From contig CP142451.1 in NCBI GenBank assembly GCA_038049695.1, positions 126,019,501 to 126,083,500 on the forward strand: a stretch of 64,000 nucleotides of DNA, read 5' to 3'. The position numbers and the translations under genes were made by a program. The number at the start of each line of letters is the position of its first letter. Position 1 is the stretch's first letter. The DNA is from Cinnamomum chago (lineage: Eukaryota > Streptophyta > Magnoliopsida > Laurales > Lauraceae). The notes beneath the pieces are model-generated. The model was not told the DNA's origin, searched no databases, and saw nothing but the letters and a program-made list of their open reading frames with translations. Shown in pieces: positions 1 through 10,920 of the stretch.

Positions 1-1295
1 TGTTCCATGTCAAAACACGACCAGCTTCACTAAGTTCAAGAATATCATCAGTATATAAGCACCACTAAAGCATTTTGGAGAATGTAGCCTCCTGATTTCT
101 TGGTGTATCTAAGGGCCATATGTTTGTGCTGGGCAATTTTTGAGAAAAATAATAGTGCATGGTGAATATGTAAGAATTTGATGTTTGGTATGGGCATTTT
201 TGGGTGGAAACGTAAATTAAAGAAGAGAACTTGACATGATCCATGCATTTGAGAATTTTGAAATTTTAAGGAGGAGAGTTCAAGCCCCAGATTGTTTTTC
301 ACCAGAAATCTTTGTTGTCACTTCCTTCTTTCTCTGTCATTGCAAAGAAATTGTAAGCCCAATGCCTGATAAAATTCATGCCTCAACCATCTCCATTGGT
401 CCATATTTTTTTTCAAACTTGCCTAAAAGATAAATACCACTTAGGTTAGGTACCTAAAAAAATAAAGTGACTTTTTGTGGCAGGAAAAAATGCCTTTTGC
501 GGCGGGTTTTTTTCCGCCGCCCGAAGTTAGGATTGCAACTTTCCGTGGTAGAGATTTTTTTTTTAGCGCTAAAAGTAGTGCAAAACCTTAAATGGGACTA
601 TTTAAGGAAGAAACAATACTTTTAGCTGCAGGAAAAAAAAAGAAGAAAAAACTGCCGCTAAACGCTCTTTTTTATGCCACTAAATTTTACATTTTTTTGC
701 AGTCATGATTTGAATTGAATCCTCCACTTACATCAAGGTTTGCTTTTTTTTGCATGGAAGTGAGTTTCTAGGAATCCATGATAGCTAGAATGGGTTCCAG
801 CAGAGGAATACTAAGGAGTGGACAAGTGAAGGATATAATATAGTGATGGAGATTGACCCTTATTTTCATAGAATTTGATTTATTAGGGTGAGAGATAGTT
901 ATTCATTTTCCATCTTCCCTCATTCATTTTCCACAAAAGGATAGACTATTTGATGGTTTTTTGTGCATCTTCACCATCGTTCCATCAATTTTATCCACTT
1001 CTAAAAATAAATGTCATAGAATTCCATGCAAATAGACTGGACCTAAGTTTAAAATATATTCTTAATGTAAGATAAAGGGCATTCGTTGTCAACATTTGTC
1101 ATATGAACTAAAACAGATTTATGTGTAAATGAACTCTTTCGATCCCTCACCATGAGTTTACAACCCCACCAAGATCATGAGGCCTTTGTAGTAGGAAATT
1201 TGATCGGTGGAGTTTGATAGTGATCAAGTGCATGAGGATATCCAAGTGGTGAATGCTAGAAAGGCAAAAAAGACAAAAAAAAAAGTGTGGAAAGA
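1..1295. other. Spacer without a recognised gene
   Basis: AT-rich spacer. I found no protein family in the short reading frames here. From about 470 to 690 there are scattered GCGGC/GCCGC and TTTAGCGCTAAAAG motifs with poly-A/T runs that resemble degenerate subterminal repeats of plant CACTA-type elements, but no clear termini or target-site duplication could be read. Confidence 0.5.
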
Positions 1296-1510
1296 TTTAT
1301 TACATCTAGAAGACATGACAACAAGTAAAAGAAACAAAAGAATACTTGAAGTCTAGGAAACCGGTATACCGGTATAGTTTGCAACAGTGAAGTGTAGGAT
1401 CGATCTTACACCTCATTGAACTACCACTTATCCTAAAACCAATTGGTGATAAGAAACGATACAACATGTCCCATGACTCGAACACCCGACCTACCAGGCT
1501 CTGATACCAT
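1296..1510 (-). mobile_element. LTR retrotransposon internal 5' remnant with primer-binding site
   Basis: Read on the minus strand, TGGTATCAGAGCC lies directly after the end of the adjacent LTR (complement of + strand 1497-1509). This matches the plant initiator tRNA-Met primer-binding site used by many Copia and TRIM elements. The next roughly 200 bp (continuing to lower coordinates) would be the 5' untranslated internal part. No gag or pol reading frame is present, so the element is truncated or non-autonomous. The left limit is not defined. Confidence 0.5.
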
Positions 1511-1990
1511 TGTAAGATCTGATATGGTTTGCAATACAAATCAAACATATGGATCTAGATATATACATTAAACAATAAATGATCTTAAGTAATATAAAAG
1601 CATACATTGCGCCATGATCTTGATGATGAACAGATCTCTTCTCTTAAATAACATTTTCTCCTATCTCCCTTATCACCCACTCCAACATGTGTAAAGTTGA
1701 TGATTACTTTTCAGATCTCGTAGATTAAGAGAGAGGACCGGGAAACCATATATATAGATAAGCTCTAGAGAGATTTTTTCCCATCAAAGAAATCTAATAA
1801 AAGTAAGTTTCCTTAATTCCCTCAAATTAGCCAACAAGAGTCCTATTTGATTGAGCTTATTAAAATTGAATCTAACATAAACTTAGTAAAACCAAAAACC
1901 AAAAGGGGAAAGTAACTTAAAATAGTGGGCTCAAATCGTGGGTCCCAACAGTGTTGCACATGTGGTCATGAGGATCACTCATGTCTAACA
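1511..1990 (-). mobile_element. LTR (about 480 bp) of a Copia/TRIM-like retrotransposon
   Basis: On the minus strand this segment starts TGTTAGACATGAG and ends GATCTTACA, the TG...CA form of an LTR. A TATATATA box lies mid-way (about 1748-1760, minus orientation). Directly upstream on the minus strand is a purine tract AAAGTGGGAGAT (+ strand 1991-2002), a typical polypurine tract. Directly downstream is a tRNA-iMet primer-binding site. Boundaries were chosen from these flanking signals; no 5-bp duplication flanks it, as expected if it is not a solo LTR. Confidence 0.6.
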
Positions 1991-2500
1991 ATCTCCCACT
2001 TTGTCTGAATGACCACACATATGTGAACTCCCACTTGGTCAACATGATAACCACCAATATTCAATCCACCTTATATTTTTATTTTTATTTTAAAAATTAT
2101 GTTTTATAAAATGACTCAACTTGAATTCAACAGTTTTAAAATCCCAACGAATGGCCACAATTAAGTTTCTCTCAGCAGGTTGTGGCCACAATTGTCATTT
2201 TATTTTGAAAACTATATTTTATTTTGTAAACCTCTGATGCCACAAAAGAGATTAATATAAAGTCTTTCTGTCAGTCTAACTGTCTAAGTCTATGGCTGAA
2301 GAATTCCATTCAGTGTACATGGTTTATCTAATCTAGTTGGTCACAACAACTTATCAGGATATACATGATGCTATAAACAGTGATTCAAAACTTTACAATT
2401 GTCCAATTACAAGGGGTAAGACTCATTTGGTGTTGATTATCAAGATGGTTACAAAGCTCTGCTAAATACTAACAATACACTACACCTACCCGCGTACACT
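1991..2500 (-). mobile_element. LTR retrotransposon internal 3' remnant with polypurine tract
   Basis: Noncoding sequence abutting the LTR. On the minus strand it ends in the purine-rich tract next to the TGTTAG LTR start. No reading frame of a retrotransposon protein is visible, so this is the untranslated 3' internal part or a non-autonomous element. The right limit (about 2500) is a guess based on where retroelement-like character fades. Confidence 0.35.
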
Positions 2501-3460
2501 CTCAATCAGCGCTGCAATAAGGTATTGATTGATCCTTGGCTGTTTTATTAGGAAGGGAGGTGCCTCAACAACTCAGCTACATGTGGTTTCGCAAAGCCCA
2601 GCTTCTTTGATTTACGATGCATGGTATTAAATTCGTGGCTCGTTAGTTATCTTGGGTTAAGCTGGCCATGATTTATTTTTTTTTCTCTTATATTTCTGCA
2701 ATAATGTCACTGTCATTTTTTTAGTGAATAAAAATCAAGCATTCACCCCCATCATCGCATCATCTAGACCAGCGATATTGACAAGCTGAACAATAAGTGC
2801 TTCTAGAAGGAATACAATGAATGTGATCTAGTGGGCCATTGAGACTAACAAACTCAAAAGGGCATGTCATGACAGTGATTTACTCTAAAAAAAAATGTGG
2901 TCATCAGCAAAGCATGATGATTGTTTCTTCCAGATCAAAGGGTTTGTTTTGCAAACTACCAATTGCATGATCCTTACTGCCCCAAAAAAAAAAAAAAACA
3001 AATGCATTGCAGAAGGGTGTTAGAGGACATATATGATATATCTTACATTTGATCAGTTAAAAAATGCATAAGATTTGAATTTGTATAATCATTCGATTAT
3101 TAACCTTGTATAAATTTAGAAGGTTTCCTCTTGTAAAAGTTACTGTAACTTTATCCGAATCTGAAATTATTTAGTGTAGTCCTTAATTTTCACAAGCCCT
3201 TAATTAGCATTAGAGATCAGGTTAATTACTAATTCAAGGGGAGCATATCAAGATTCAAGATTACTTTCAAGTATGGTTTTAGAAGATGCAGTACTAAGGT
3301 AAAGGCTGATTTGTTGATTATAAAGATGGAAATGATATAATATCAGAATAAATTCGGAAGAGATGGGGCTCCCAAATTTCATTTTCACATCAAGCTAACT
3401 TATGATCAGTCCAACCACTCTTGTGCCTCCACCCTGTCAACTTAGCACAAAATCTTGACA
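2501..3460. other. Spacer without a recognised gene
   Basis: AT-rich sequence with homopolymer A runs (for example near 2985-2998). I see no coding region, RNA gene or clearly bounded repeat. Confidence 0.5.
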
Positions 3461-3468
3461 GCCATGCG

Positions 3469-3862
3469 CATGGGCAACGCTACATGAATCCCAGTGAGGT
3501 CAATGGACCCCACTGAGATCTGAAAAAAATATTAAAAAAAAACTCTTCAATGAAGCTTTTGACCCACGCAATGCCTAAATTAATGGGCCATTTGTCTACA
3601 AAAAAAAAAAAAAAAAAAAATCTAATGGGCCCAATTTTTATTTTTTAAAGAAAATTCCATTTTTTAGACATTTTATCGGTAAGTCTTCATTTACCCTAAC
3701 TTAACCTCTAAATACGGTATTCTCTCCGTATGAAAAGAAGAAAACCATAATATTATCAAAAGTAGATGACAGATGTTGATAAAGGAGAAAACAAATTTAT
3801 TCGATTTGTGAAAGATGAGTCTTTTATTGACCTACGAACTCGAATTTCTGAAGCCCCCACTG
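3469..3862. mobile_element. hAT deletion derivative, copy 1 (394 bp)
   Basis: Bounded by a perfect 8-bp target-site duplication GCCATGCG (3461-3468 and 3863-3870), the hAT hallmark. Its ends are CATGGGCAACGC and GCCCCCACTG, imperfect inverted repeats of the CAGTGGCGG type. Internal landmarks (CAGTGAGGTCAATGGACCCC, 'taatgggcc', 'aaagtagatgacagatgttg') recur in the same order at 13791-14660 and 17847-18302, which makes the three a family. There is no transposase sequence in this copy. A long A tract sits at about 3600-3620. Confidence 0.8.
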
Positions 3863-4014
3863 GCCATGCGGCAAATATTTGTTGTTAAGACTCAAAACAT
3901 CCATTTATTTTATATGATATAATGGCGGAGTCATAACCTAAGATTAACCTTTTCTAGGAATGTGGATTAAATTAAATCTATACATCTCCAACAACCTTGC
4001 ATTCTCATGATACT

Positions 4015-4219
4015 CACTACACCAAAAATCGGAAATTGGAACGGAAAAGCGTTCCTAATCCTCCCGTTCCTAATCCGTTAAACCGTTCCAATTTCCGTTC
4101 CAATTTGGATTAGGAACGGTTGGTACCAAATTGGAACGGAAATTGGAACGGTTTCACGAATTAGGAACGGGAGGATTAGGAACGCTTTTCCGTTCCAATT
4201 TTCGATTTTTGGTGTAGTG
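4015..4219. mobile_element. CACTA-type MITE forming a near-perfect hairpin (205 bp)
   Basis: Two 94-bp arms (4015-4108 and 4126-4219) are inverted copies with only three mismatches by eye, around a 17-bp centre. The termini are CACTACACCAAAAATCG and its complement. The flanking trinucleotide ACT is duplicated (4012-4014, 4220-4222), fitting the 3-bp target duplication of the CACTA superfamily. The arms contain repeated GTTCC/GGAAC units. It has no coding capacity. A transcript would fold into a stem of about 94 bp. Confidence 0.85.
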
Positions 4220-4637
4220 ACTTCAGTCAATCCATGTTCTGTAATAGTGAAACAAAGTTACATTTGGACCGAAAGAAAACAATTTCAGACTAAAAGTAAA
4301 ATATTGTTTTCAATAAATCATGATTTTTCATAAGATAGGGTCACTTTTCTGGGATGCAAACCTTCCATTGGATGCACAGCTACTTCCTCCATTATGATAA
4401 GAAGTTTTGGTTCAAATGGTGATGTTCATCCAACGAGTACCAGAGACAATCATGTCCAGAACACTTAGTTAAATGGTTCCAATCAAAAGATCAATGCTCC
4501 TCAAAATTAAGAGAAATCATGCAGCACCCAACAAATTCATGGTGAAGTTTGGAATGTACATTTGCATGTATATAACATAGTCCCTATTGTGCCAAAGACT
4601 TGAATTTTCCTTTCGAGACCTTTCATCTGGTCAAACT

Positions 4638-4868
4638 ACGGATGTAAATGGGTCCCTGATTCTCCAATTTCTTAGACGTTTGGACTCGTTAAAAACTGGA
4701 TCTTGGTCCTTGCTTAGGCCCCGGTAAGTAAGTAGGTTCGGGTCCGAGTCTGGTTCCACCTTAGTTCGGATCCGGACCTAGACCCAGACCTATCCTATAT
4801 ACGGTTCTAGCTCCGTCTTCTCATTAACGGTTCCGGGTCTATGGAACCGACCCGTTTACATCCCCATA
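4638..4868. mobile_element. Small hAT-like TIR element (about 231 bp)
   Basis: The left end ACGGATGTAAATGGGTCC is the imperfect inverse of the right end GGAACCGACCCGTTTACATCC. A 7-bp direct repeat TCAAACT lies just outside (4631-4637 and 4869-4875). The interior is rich in GGTCC/GGACC repeats. The TIR resembles the GGGATGTAAA(C/T)GGG ends of non-autonomous plant hAT elements. No coding potential. Confidence 0.6.
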
Positions 4869-4914
4869 TCAAACTGACCCTTCATTTTAAGTCTTAAAAG
4901 TTCGACGTTATTTA

Positions 4915-4992
4915 CCCTTATATCAAGTGTGCTCATAGTGTCAACATAAGATGCCCTTATATCAAGTGTGCTCATAGTGTCAACATAACATG
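4915..4992. repeat. 39-bp tandem duplication
   Basis: Two adjacent copies (from 4915 and from 4954) beginning CCCTTATATCAAGTGTGCTC differ at about one base. The period is a multiple of three, so an open minus frame across it shows a duplicated 13-residue unit, but nothing indicates that the frame is a gene. Confidence 0.8.
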
Positions 4993-4999
4993 TAGGCTT

Positions 5000-6112
5000 A
5001 CTTTTAGACCTAATAATATATTGTGCCTGACCTTTGCGATCGATCGAACTTGTTTCCACAGTGGAGGCCGGGCTGAAATGGTACATTGATTCAGTTGCAT
5101 GTGGTTCTCAAAAACCAAAAACTTTAGCCTAATTGGTAAACGGGTTAGGACTGATGCTTAATTGAGGCCCAGGCAGCACTGCAACCCTAGTTGAAACCCT
5201 CTGTGAATTTGAGTAATGAAATATTGTACGAAGGAAGAACGTCCAACAAAAGTCAGATAGATGGACCTGACCTATGGTGTCGATGAAAACCAACTCAAGT
5301 CCAATTGTCTACAAAACTCATTCCCACTTCTAATCTGTCCAAACAAACTCACCTCAATAGGGCCAGGTCAAGGCTGCTCACCTGTATAGTTTAACCCAAC
5401 CCACTACCATCCATGACCTCAACAAGCAATGTGTGAATCAAGAGATCATAAACAAAAATGGCCCAACTGTCCTTGGGCTTAAAAGCCCATAAAAAAAATA
5501 ACACAAGCACCAAAGGGGATAATATTTCTTCCTTTCAACTCATGCCTGCTGTATAAAATCTCTTGCGAGCTAGTACACCCTCCGTGGATAAAAAAAATGA
5601 AAAGAAGAGATTTAATACAGCTATGAAATGGTTCTTTGAGCGCATTTGTTGATAGGCGAGGAATTCACAAATTTAAGGATTCCTCCCTACTTGTGGAATA
5701 TTAGGGATTATTTGCTAAGGATTTGTTATATTTGATGATGTTACATTAATTGACATTTGAGCATATGATTTATAAAGCTGAAAAACTGATATTGGCATGC
5801 AAATCGGCTAAAACAAGAATTTTCAAATCCCAAAGGAAAAGGTACTCAAACCTAAACAAACTCTCAAAATGAGGATTTTCATTGATCTAAATCATCGTGA
5901 ATTTACAATTGCCCAACATAGATTTTCCATCACCATGTGAAAATTGACTATCTTTTCACAAATCTTTCCCCCAAAGAATTTGGTTGCCAATGGATTTAGA
6001 AAGATCCTGAGATGAGATGCCCAAGATTGTGTGTCTCAACTCTCACGGCGTTCTCTTCTTTCAACCAAGAGCCGGCCATGCAATTCCAGAGGAACCATTA
6101 TAACACTCACAA
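5000..6112. other. Spacer without a recognised gene
   Basis: No domain-bearing reading frame, tRNA or bounded repeat was recognised. The composition is AT-rich. Confidence 0.45.
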
Positions 6113-6120
6113 TAAATAAG

Positions 6121-6221
6121 AGAGCAATGCTAGGTGGCCCGAATATGGTCCTGGGATCCTGTAGCTCTCATTGGGACCAGGCCACAGTCCGGTCCCATAT
6201 TCGGGCCAAATATACTTTCTC
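6121..6221. mobile_element. Short TIR MITE (101 bp)
   Basis: The inner inverted repeat GGCCCGAATATGG...CCATATTCGGGCC lies near ends starting AGAGCAATGC and ending ACTTTCTC. A perfect 8-bp direct repeat TAAATAAG flanks it (6113-6120, 6222-6229). An 8-bp duplication fits hAT; the TIR is too degenerate at its extreme ends to be certain of the superfamily. Confidence 0.6.
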
Positions 6222-6229
6222 TAAATAAG

Positions 6230-8620
6230 ATGCCTCGAAAAGATCAAATCTGTTACTATTTACAAGCTGACAATGAAATGGTTAAAAACCCTCACTGTGT
6301 CCCCCTGACAATAGTGGTCACATGATCCTATAAGCCAGGTTCTGGTAATATGGATGTGATGGATCAATTCATGCTAAGACTGCTTCTTAATATCATAAAA
6401 GCTAAATGAAAGTCAAGAGACATTGTTGAACTTGAGGGAGGTGATGGCAAAAGTTATAAGGGACTATGGTGGCGTGGTATCAACCACAGAGAGAGGGTGG
6501 CAGGTGCAACGCTATCGCATGCATCTTGCATCTAATAGGTTCTAGGTCGCATACACTCTGTCACATATCCCAATTTATCAAGATCTAAAAAGCATACACC
6601 GGAGAGGGGCCAAGCTCCATACGGTGAAAGGTTAAATTGGATGAGATACCTGATCGATGCAGTTAGTAAAATCAACCAGAAAGTGGGCTTTGGCTCGTCG
6701 GTAGGCCCAATTCTAACACCACCCTCATCCAAATAAATATAATCAATAGAAATTGGAAAGGGATCCCTTGTTTCTTCAACACGCGTGGGGGCGGAAGAAG
6801 GAAAATTCCTCGGCCCCCCACCGCCCTCGCATGTGGCCTCCCCTAATTTGTAGAAATTTGGTATAATCTTGAGATACAAAAATCTTGATCCCTGGCTTGG
6901 AATAGTAATAGTCGTATACATACACAAAACAGTGGATATTTGATTGAAGGTGGCCCATTGGTGGGATTGAAAGAGAGAATCCGGCAAGGGCAAGCAAAAA
7001 AAAAATCAAAGAAGACTGTAGAAGCGATTAGCCAAAACAGCGCTGAATCGACCAACCGTGCGAAACAAGGGCCCCGTTTCTCAGCCGGAAGCCAAAAGCA
7101 TACGCGTTGTGGGCCCCAACAACCCAGCTACCGACGTGTCACCATCACCAAGCACATGCTATTGATGAATACTCCAGTGCCTGTCAGATCGTCCTTCCCA
7201 TCCTCTCTCTCTCTCTCTTTCTGTCTTTCTTTCTTTCTCTATCTTCCAAATGGTTATGGACTTATTATGGTCTTGGAGGGTTCACATGGGCTCCCATTCA
7301 CATGAAAGATACTCATAATGTGGGCCCAATCTTGCAGATCCATCGGCTGAGAATCACCCGATCAGAGAGTTTGTGTTGGCTGCTAACTGATGAATGGACA
7401 TGATCTCTTTCTTAATCGTGAATAGTATTTCCGTATGTTATGTTTAGTGGAGAATATAGCTCAGTCTCATCTTTGCCGCTTCAAAATAAGCAGTTTAATA
7501 ATTGATAACCTCAAAAGGAATTTTGAAACATTTATTAGTGGAAGTAGTTCATTTGAAAATTGAAAGATTTATAAATGACCATTAAATAATCTTCCGTGAA
7601 GTTAATTAAGGAAGTAAGTAAAATGAGTAACCAACAATTACCTAGTAAATCAAATTCTTCAAGGCAGACATAGTGGCTTACTCACATATATCCAAATGGC
7701 GGCGATTGTCCCCTAAAACTTGTGCTGGCATTGAAAACTTGCATGACATCTCTCTGGGTCTACTTCCAAAATCCATATGACAGCTTGAAGCTGTCCACCC
7801 CTATCACTCAAATGAAAATCTTGAATTTACCAATAAAATTTAACTAGTCCCTCTCAAGTGAAAGCCATTGGTATGCCGCTTAGCTCAACTCATAGAAACA
7901 TGGCTACGTAAGTGAGAGTACGTGTGTTTATGTTTGGGGATAATTACGGCATGGAAGGTGTTAAAACTGACAATAAACCTAAAACAGCAAAAAAATGTAT
8001 ATTTACCGCAGAACTGTTCTTTTTTATTTTTTTCCTTTACAAATTTCTTGATGACCGTAATATATCAACTCTTAAAATTTGGTTTGATATTAGTTCTTAC
8101 ACTCATACAGCTATCCAACGGTTTGGATGGTGGTTTGGTGGTCCCACAGTCAAGAAAAAAATTTAAAAAAATGATCGTTCAAGTCTTCCCACTTTTAATT
8201 GTGGGATATCCTATATCCCTAAGATATTGTAACAGATCGAACAGCTCTACAGTAAATATATATTTTTTTACTGTTTTGAGACTATTGTAAGCTTTAATAC
8301 ATTTTGTACGGTAATTACGTCGTGTGTGTTTGAGTCTTAAAAAAAAAAAAAATAGAAAAGGAAAAAAAAAAGCCTAATCCTAAGAGTAAAAGTCTTGGGT
8401 CTACATCTTCCCTTTATAAATTCATATCCCAAGCAAATCCCTAGACTGAAACTTTTGCTGAATCCTAATTTATTATAAAATCCTAGACCAGCCCTAAAAA
8501 ATTCCTTTAACAAGTACACAGCCTCCAAAAACAACATACAATTCAATAGAGTATTTTTAGAAAAAAAAAATGTAAAGTACATACAGTTATCAGAAATCAG
8601 AAAGAAGGAAAAAAAAAAAA
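6230..8620. other. Spacer without a recognised gene
   Basis: Several short open frames occur, including a 153-codon minus frame at 6532-6993, but none shows a known domain, and the DNA looks like repeat-derived spacer with CT-rich microsatellite near 7205-7240. No evidence of an RNA gene. Confidence 0.45.
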
Positions 8621-9020
8621 AGGAGGACTAGAATTAAACGTCCAGCAATGAAGCGTACTGCCTCTTATCTATACCTGTATCCAATTCCCGCATCAAAGAA
8701 TCTGAACCCGCCCACACGAACCAACAGCTGTACAGCTCTAAAACTTTTGCTAAAAGAAGGAAAGATAAAGAAAATTCGCTTCTCCAGGCCTCAATTGCTG
8801 TAGTGCAACAACATCATCAAACACCATCACCCCCAAAAATCACAACTTCCACTCCACTCCCCACCTTCACTTCCATTGTTCCGTTCCATTCCACATAAAA
8901 TCCATCCCCTTCTTCCTCTATCTTTCTCTCTCTCTCTCCTTATCTATCCATCCAAACAAACCCATTGATTGATTGAATGTAGAGCAGGAGAAAAAGTAGA
9001 AGGAGAAGAAGAAGAAGAAG
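8621..9020 (+). promoter_or_regulatory. DELLA gene 5' leader / proximal promoter
   Basis: Pyrimidine-rich sequence with a CT microsatellite (about 8920-8940), then a purine-rich GAA run immediately before the start codon at 9021. The transcription start cannot be placed, and no clear TATA box was found. It contains an ATG immediately followed by TAG (8977-8982) upstream of the main start. Confidence 0.5.
8977..8982 (+). promoter_or_regulatory. Minimal AUG-stop upstream ORF in DELLA leader
   Basis: ATGTAG: a start codon directly followed by a stop, with 38 bases between it and the DELLA ATG at 9021. If it lies within the transcript, scanning ribosomes would meet it last before the main start. 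AUG-stop uORFs are known to stall ribosomes in some plant leaders (the boron-responsive AUGUAA of NIP5;1 is the best known). A role here is inference. Confidence 0.4.
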
Positions 9021-10622
9021 ATGAAGAGAGAGTATGAGGCTGAGGAGAGCACCAGCTCCAGCAAAACCAAGCTCATGGACGCGGCCGAGGACGAGCTACT
9101 CGCCGCCCTTGGCTACAAAGTCCGCTCATCCGACATGGCCGGGGTCGCGCACAAGCTCGAGCAGCTCGAGAAAGCCCTCGGATCTGGCCTCGAGGACGGC
9201 ATCTCCCACCTTGCCTCCGACACCGTACACTACAACCCTTCCGATCTAGGCAACTGGCTTGACAACATGCTCGTCGAGCTCAACGGCCCCGATCTCTCCC
9301 TCTCTTACGATCCCCAATCCTCCGCCGTCCATTTCTCCACTCAGATCTACGACGACTCTGATTCCGATCTTAGAGCGATCCCCGGAGATATCGCCTTCGG
9401 AGATGGAGGGAACACCCCCGCCACAAACAAGAAGATGAAGAAGCTGGATCGGAAAGATCTAGCCGAGTCGACTCGGCCTGTCGTCCTGGTCGAGTCGCAG
9501 GAAACCGGGATCCGACTCGTCCACACGCTCATGGCCAGCGCGGAGGCCGTGCAGGCGGAGAACACCAAAGTCGCGGAGGCGCTCGTGAAGAGGATCGGTG
9601 TCTTGGCCACTTCCCTGCCAGGTGCGATGAGAAAGGTCGGTACTTACTTCGCCGAAGCCCTAGCTCGGCGGATTTACCGTTGTGCCCCGGCGGAGCCGCT
9701 GAATTCTCTCTCCGATGACCTCCAGATGCACTTCTACGACTCCTGCCCTTACCTGAAATTCGCGCATTTCACCGCCAATCAGGCGATCCTCGAGGCGTTT
9801 TCCGGCAGGAGCCGCGTCCACGTGGTCGACTTCAGCATGAAGCAGGGGATGCAGTGGCCGGCTCTGATGCAGGCACTCGCAGTCCGTCCTGGCGGCCCTC
9901 CGGAGCTCCGGCTTACCGGGATCGCCCTACCGCCGCAGGACGGCGGCGATTCGCTCCAGGAGGTCGGGTGGAAGCTGGCGCAGATGGCGGAGACGATCGG
10001 CGTGAAGTTCAAGTTCAGAGGCGTAGTCGCCTCCAGCTTGGAGGATCTCGAGGCGGAAATGGCCGCCATCCGGCGGAGAGAGGCGGATTCCGAGGCGGTG
10101 GCCGTGAATTCCGTGTTCGAGCTCCACCGGCTTCTGTCCAGGCCCGGCGCGATCGAGAGGGTGCTGTCGTCTATAAAGGCGGCGGGGCCGGTGATTGTGA
10201 CTGTGGTGGAGCAGGAGGCGGACCACAACGGGCCGGTGTTTCTGGACCGGTTTACGGAGGCGCTGCACTACTACTCGACGATGTTTGATTCGTTGGAGGG
10301 AACGGAGGGTCAGGATCAGGTGATGTCGGAGATGTATTTGGGGACGCAGATTTGCAATGTGGTGGCTTGCGAGGGTGAGGAGAGGGTGGAGCGGCACGAG
10401 AAATTGGCTCGGTGGCAGTCACGGATGGGTGCAGCTGGGTTCGAGCCAGTGCACCTAGGCTCGAACGCGTTCAAGCAGGCGAGCATGCTCTTGGCTCTGT
10501 TCGGTGGTGGGGACGGCTACAGGGTGGAGGAACGTGCTGGCTGCTTGACGCTCGGATGGTACACCAGGCCCCTCATTTCCACCTCTGCTTGGCAAATTCT
10601 CCAACACTTGGCCCCCAGGTAA
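9021..10622 (+). CDS. GAI: DELLA protein (GRAS family repressor of gibberellin signalling)
   Basis: A nuclear repressor of gibberellin responses. In the family, GA-bound GID1 receptor binds the N-terminal DELLA region and the protein is then ubiquitinated by SCF-SLY1/GID2 and degraded. The single 533-codon frame is intronless, and its length equals that of Arabidopsis GAI. In order: DELLA motif at residues 24-28 followed by [16 protein letters not shown] at 46-50, TVHYNP at 68-73, a short Ser/Thr-containing linker, then the GRAS domain with leucine heptad regions, VHVVD (VHIID motif) at 266-270 followed by [34 protein letters not shown]-region HYYST, RVER near 455, and a SAW motif ending TSAWQ. 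All diagnostic motifs are intact, so it should be functional and GA-degradable. The coding region is markedly GC-rich against an AT-rich surround. The start is the first ATG of the frame after a purine-rich leader. Confidence 0.97.
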   Translation: MKREYEAEESTSSSKTKLMDAAEDELLAALGYKVRSSDMAGVAHKLEQLEKALGSGLEDGISHLASDTVHYNPSDLGNWLDNMLVELNGPDLSLSYDPQSSAVHFSTQIYDDSDSDLRAIPGDIAFGDGGNTPATNKKMKKLDRKDLAESTRPVVLVESQETGIRLVHTLMASAEAVQAENTKVAEALVKRIGVLATSLPGAMRKVGTYFAEALARRIYRCAPAEPLNSLSDDLQMHFYDSCPYLKFAHFTANQAILEAFSGRSRVHVVDFSMKQGMQWPALMQALAVRPGGPPELRLTGIALPPQDGGDSLQEVGWKLAQMAETIGVKFKFRGVVASSLEDLEAEMAAIRRREADSEAVAVNSVFELHRLLSRPGAIERVLSSIKAAGPVIVTVVEQEADHNGPVFLDRFTEALHYYSTMFDSLEGTEGQDQVMSEMYLGTQICNVVACEGEERVERHEKLARWQSRMGAAGFEPVHLGSNAFKQASMLLALFGGGDGYRVEERAGCLTLGWYTRPLISTSAWQILQHLAPR

Positions 10623-10920
10623 AGCTAACAACCAACCAACCATTCTCACTTCTTCTATCAATCACTATTCACTACTGCGAGTGCTACTGCTGCTGCTGCT
10701 TCTGAGTTATTGAGTTAATTAGCTATTGCCGAGTCACTGAGTTCATTACCTGAGTTGTTTCATCAAGTTACAAGTGGGTTGGGGGAATTGGGGTTGATGG
10801 GGTTTTTTTTTTTTTCGTATTATTATTATTGGTACTGTACTTTTGTTTTGTTTTTGAGTTTCTGTATGTATTTATATGTGAATAGTGTGTGTTATTAACA
10901 ATGTCAACTTTTGGATTAAA
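10623..10920 (+). other. DELLA 3' untranslated region (approximate)
   Basis: Sequence after the stop has a short CTG-rich run (about 10685-10700) and T-rich stretches, typical of a plant 3' UTR. I see no clear AATAAA signal, so the end at about 10920 is only a guess. Confidence 0.35.

Noticed and set aside
1497..1509. Possible tRNA gene because of the CTCTGATACCA string
   Set aside because: It is only the complement of a primer-binding site next to an LTR. No cloverleaf can be drawn around it.
6532..6993. 153-codon minus-strand open frame
   Set aside because: No recognisable domain, biased repeat-like composition and no supporting context. Probably a chance frame in repeat-derived DNA.
9854..10397. 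Long alternative frames over the DELLA gene on both strands
   Set aside because: Shadows of a GC-rich coding region. The GRAS motifs are all in the 9021 frame.
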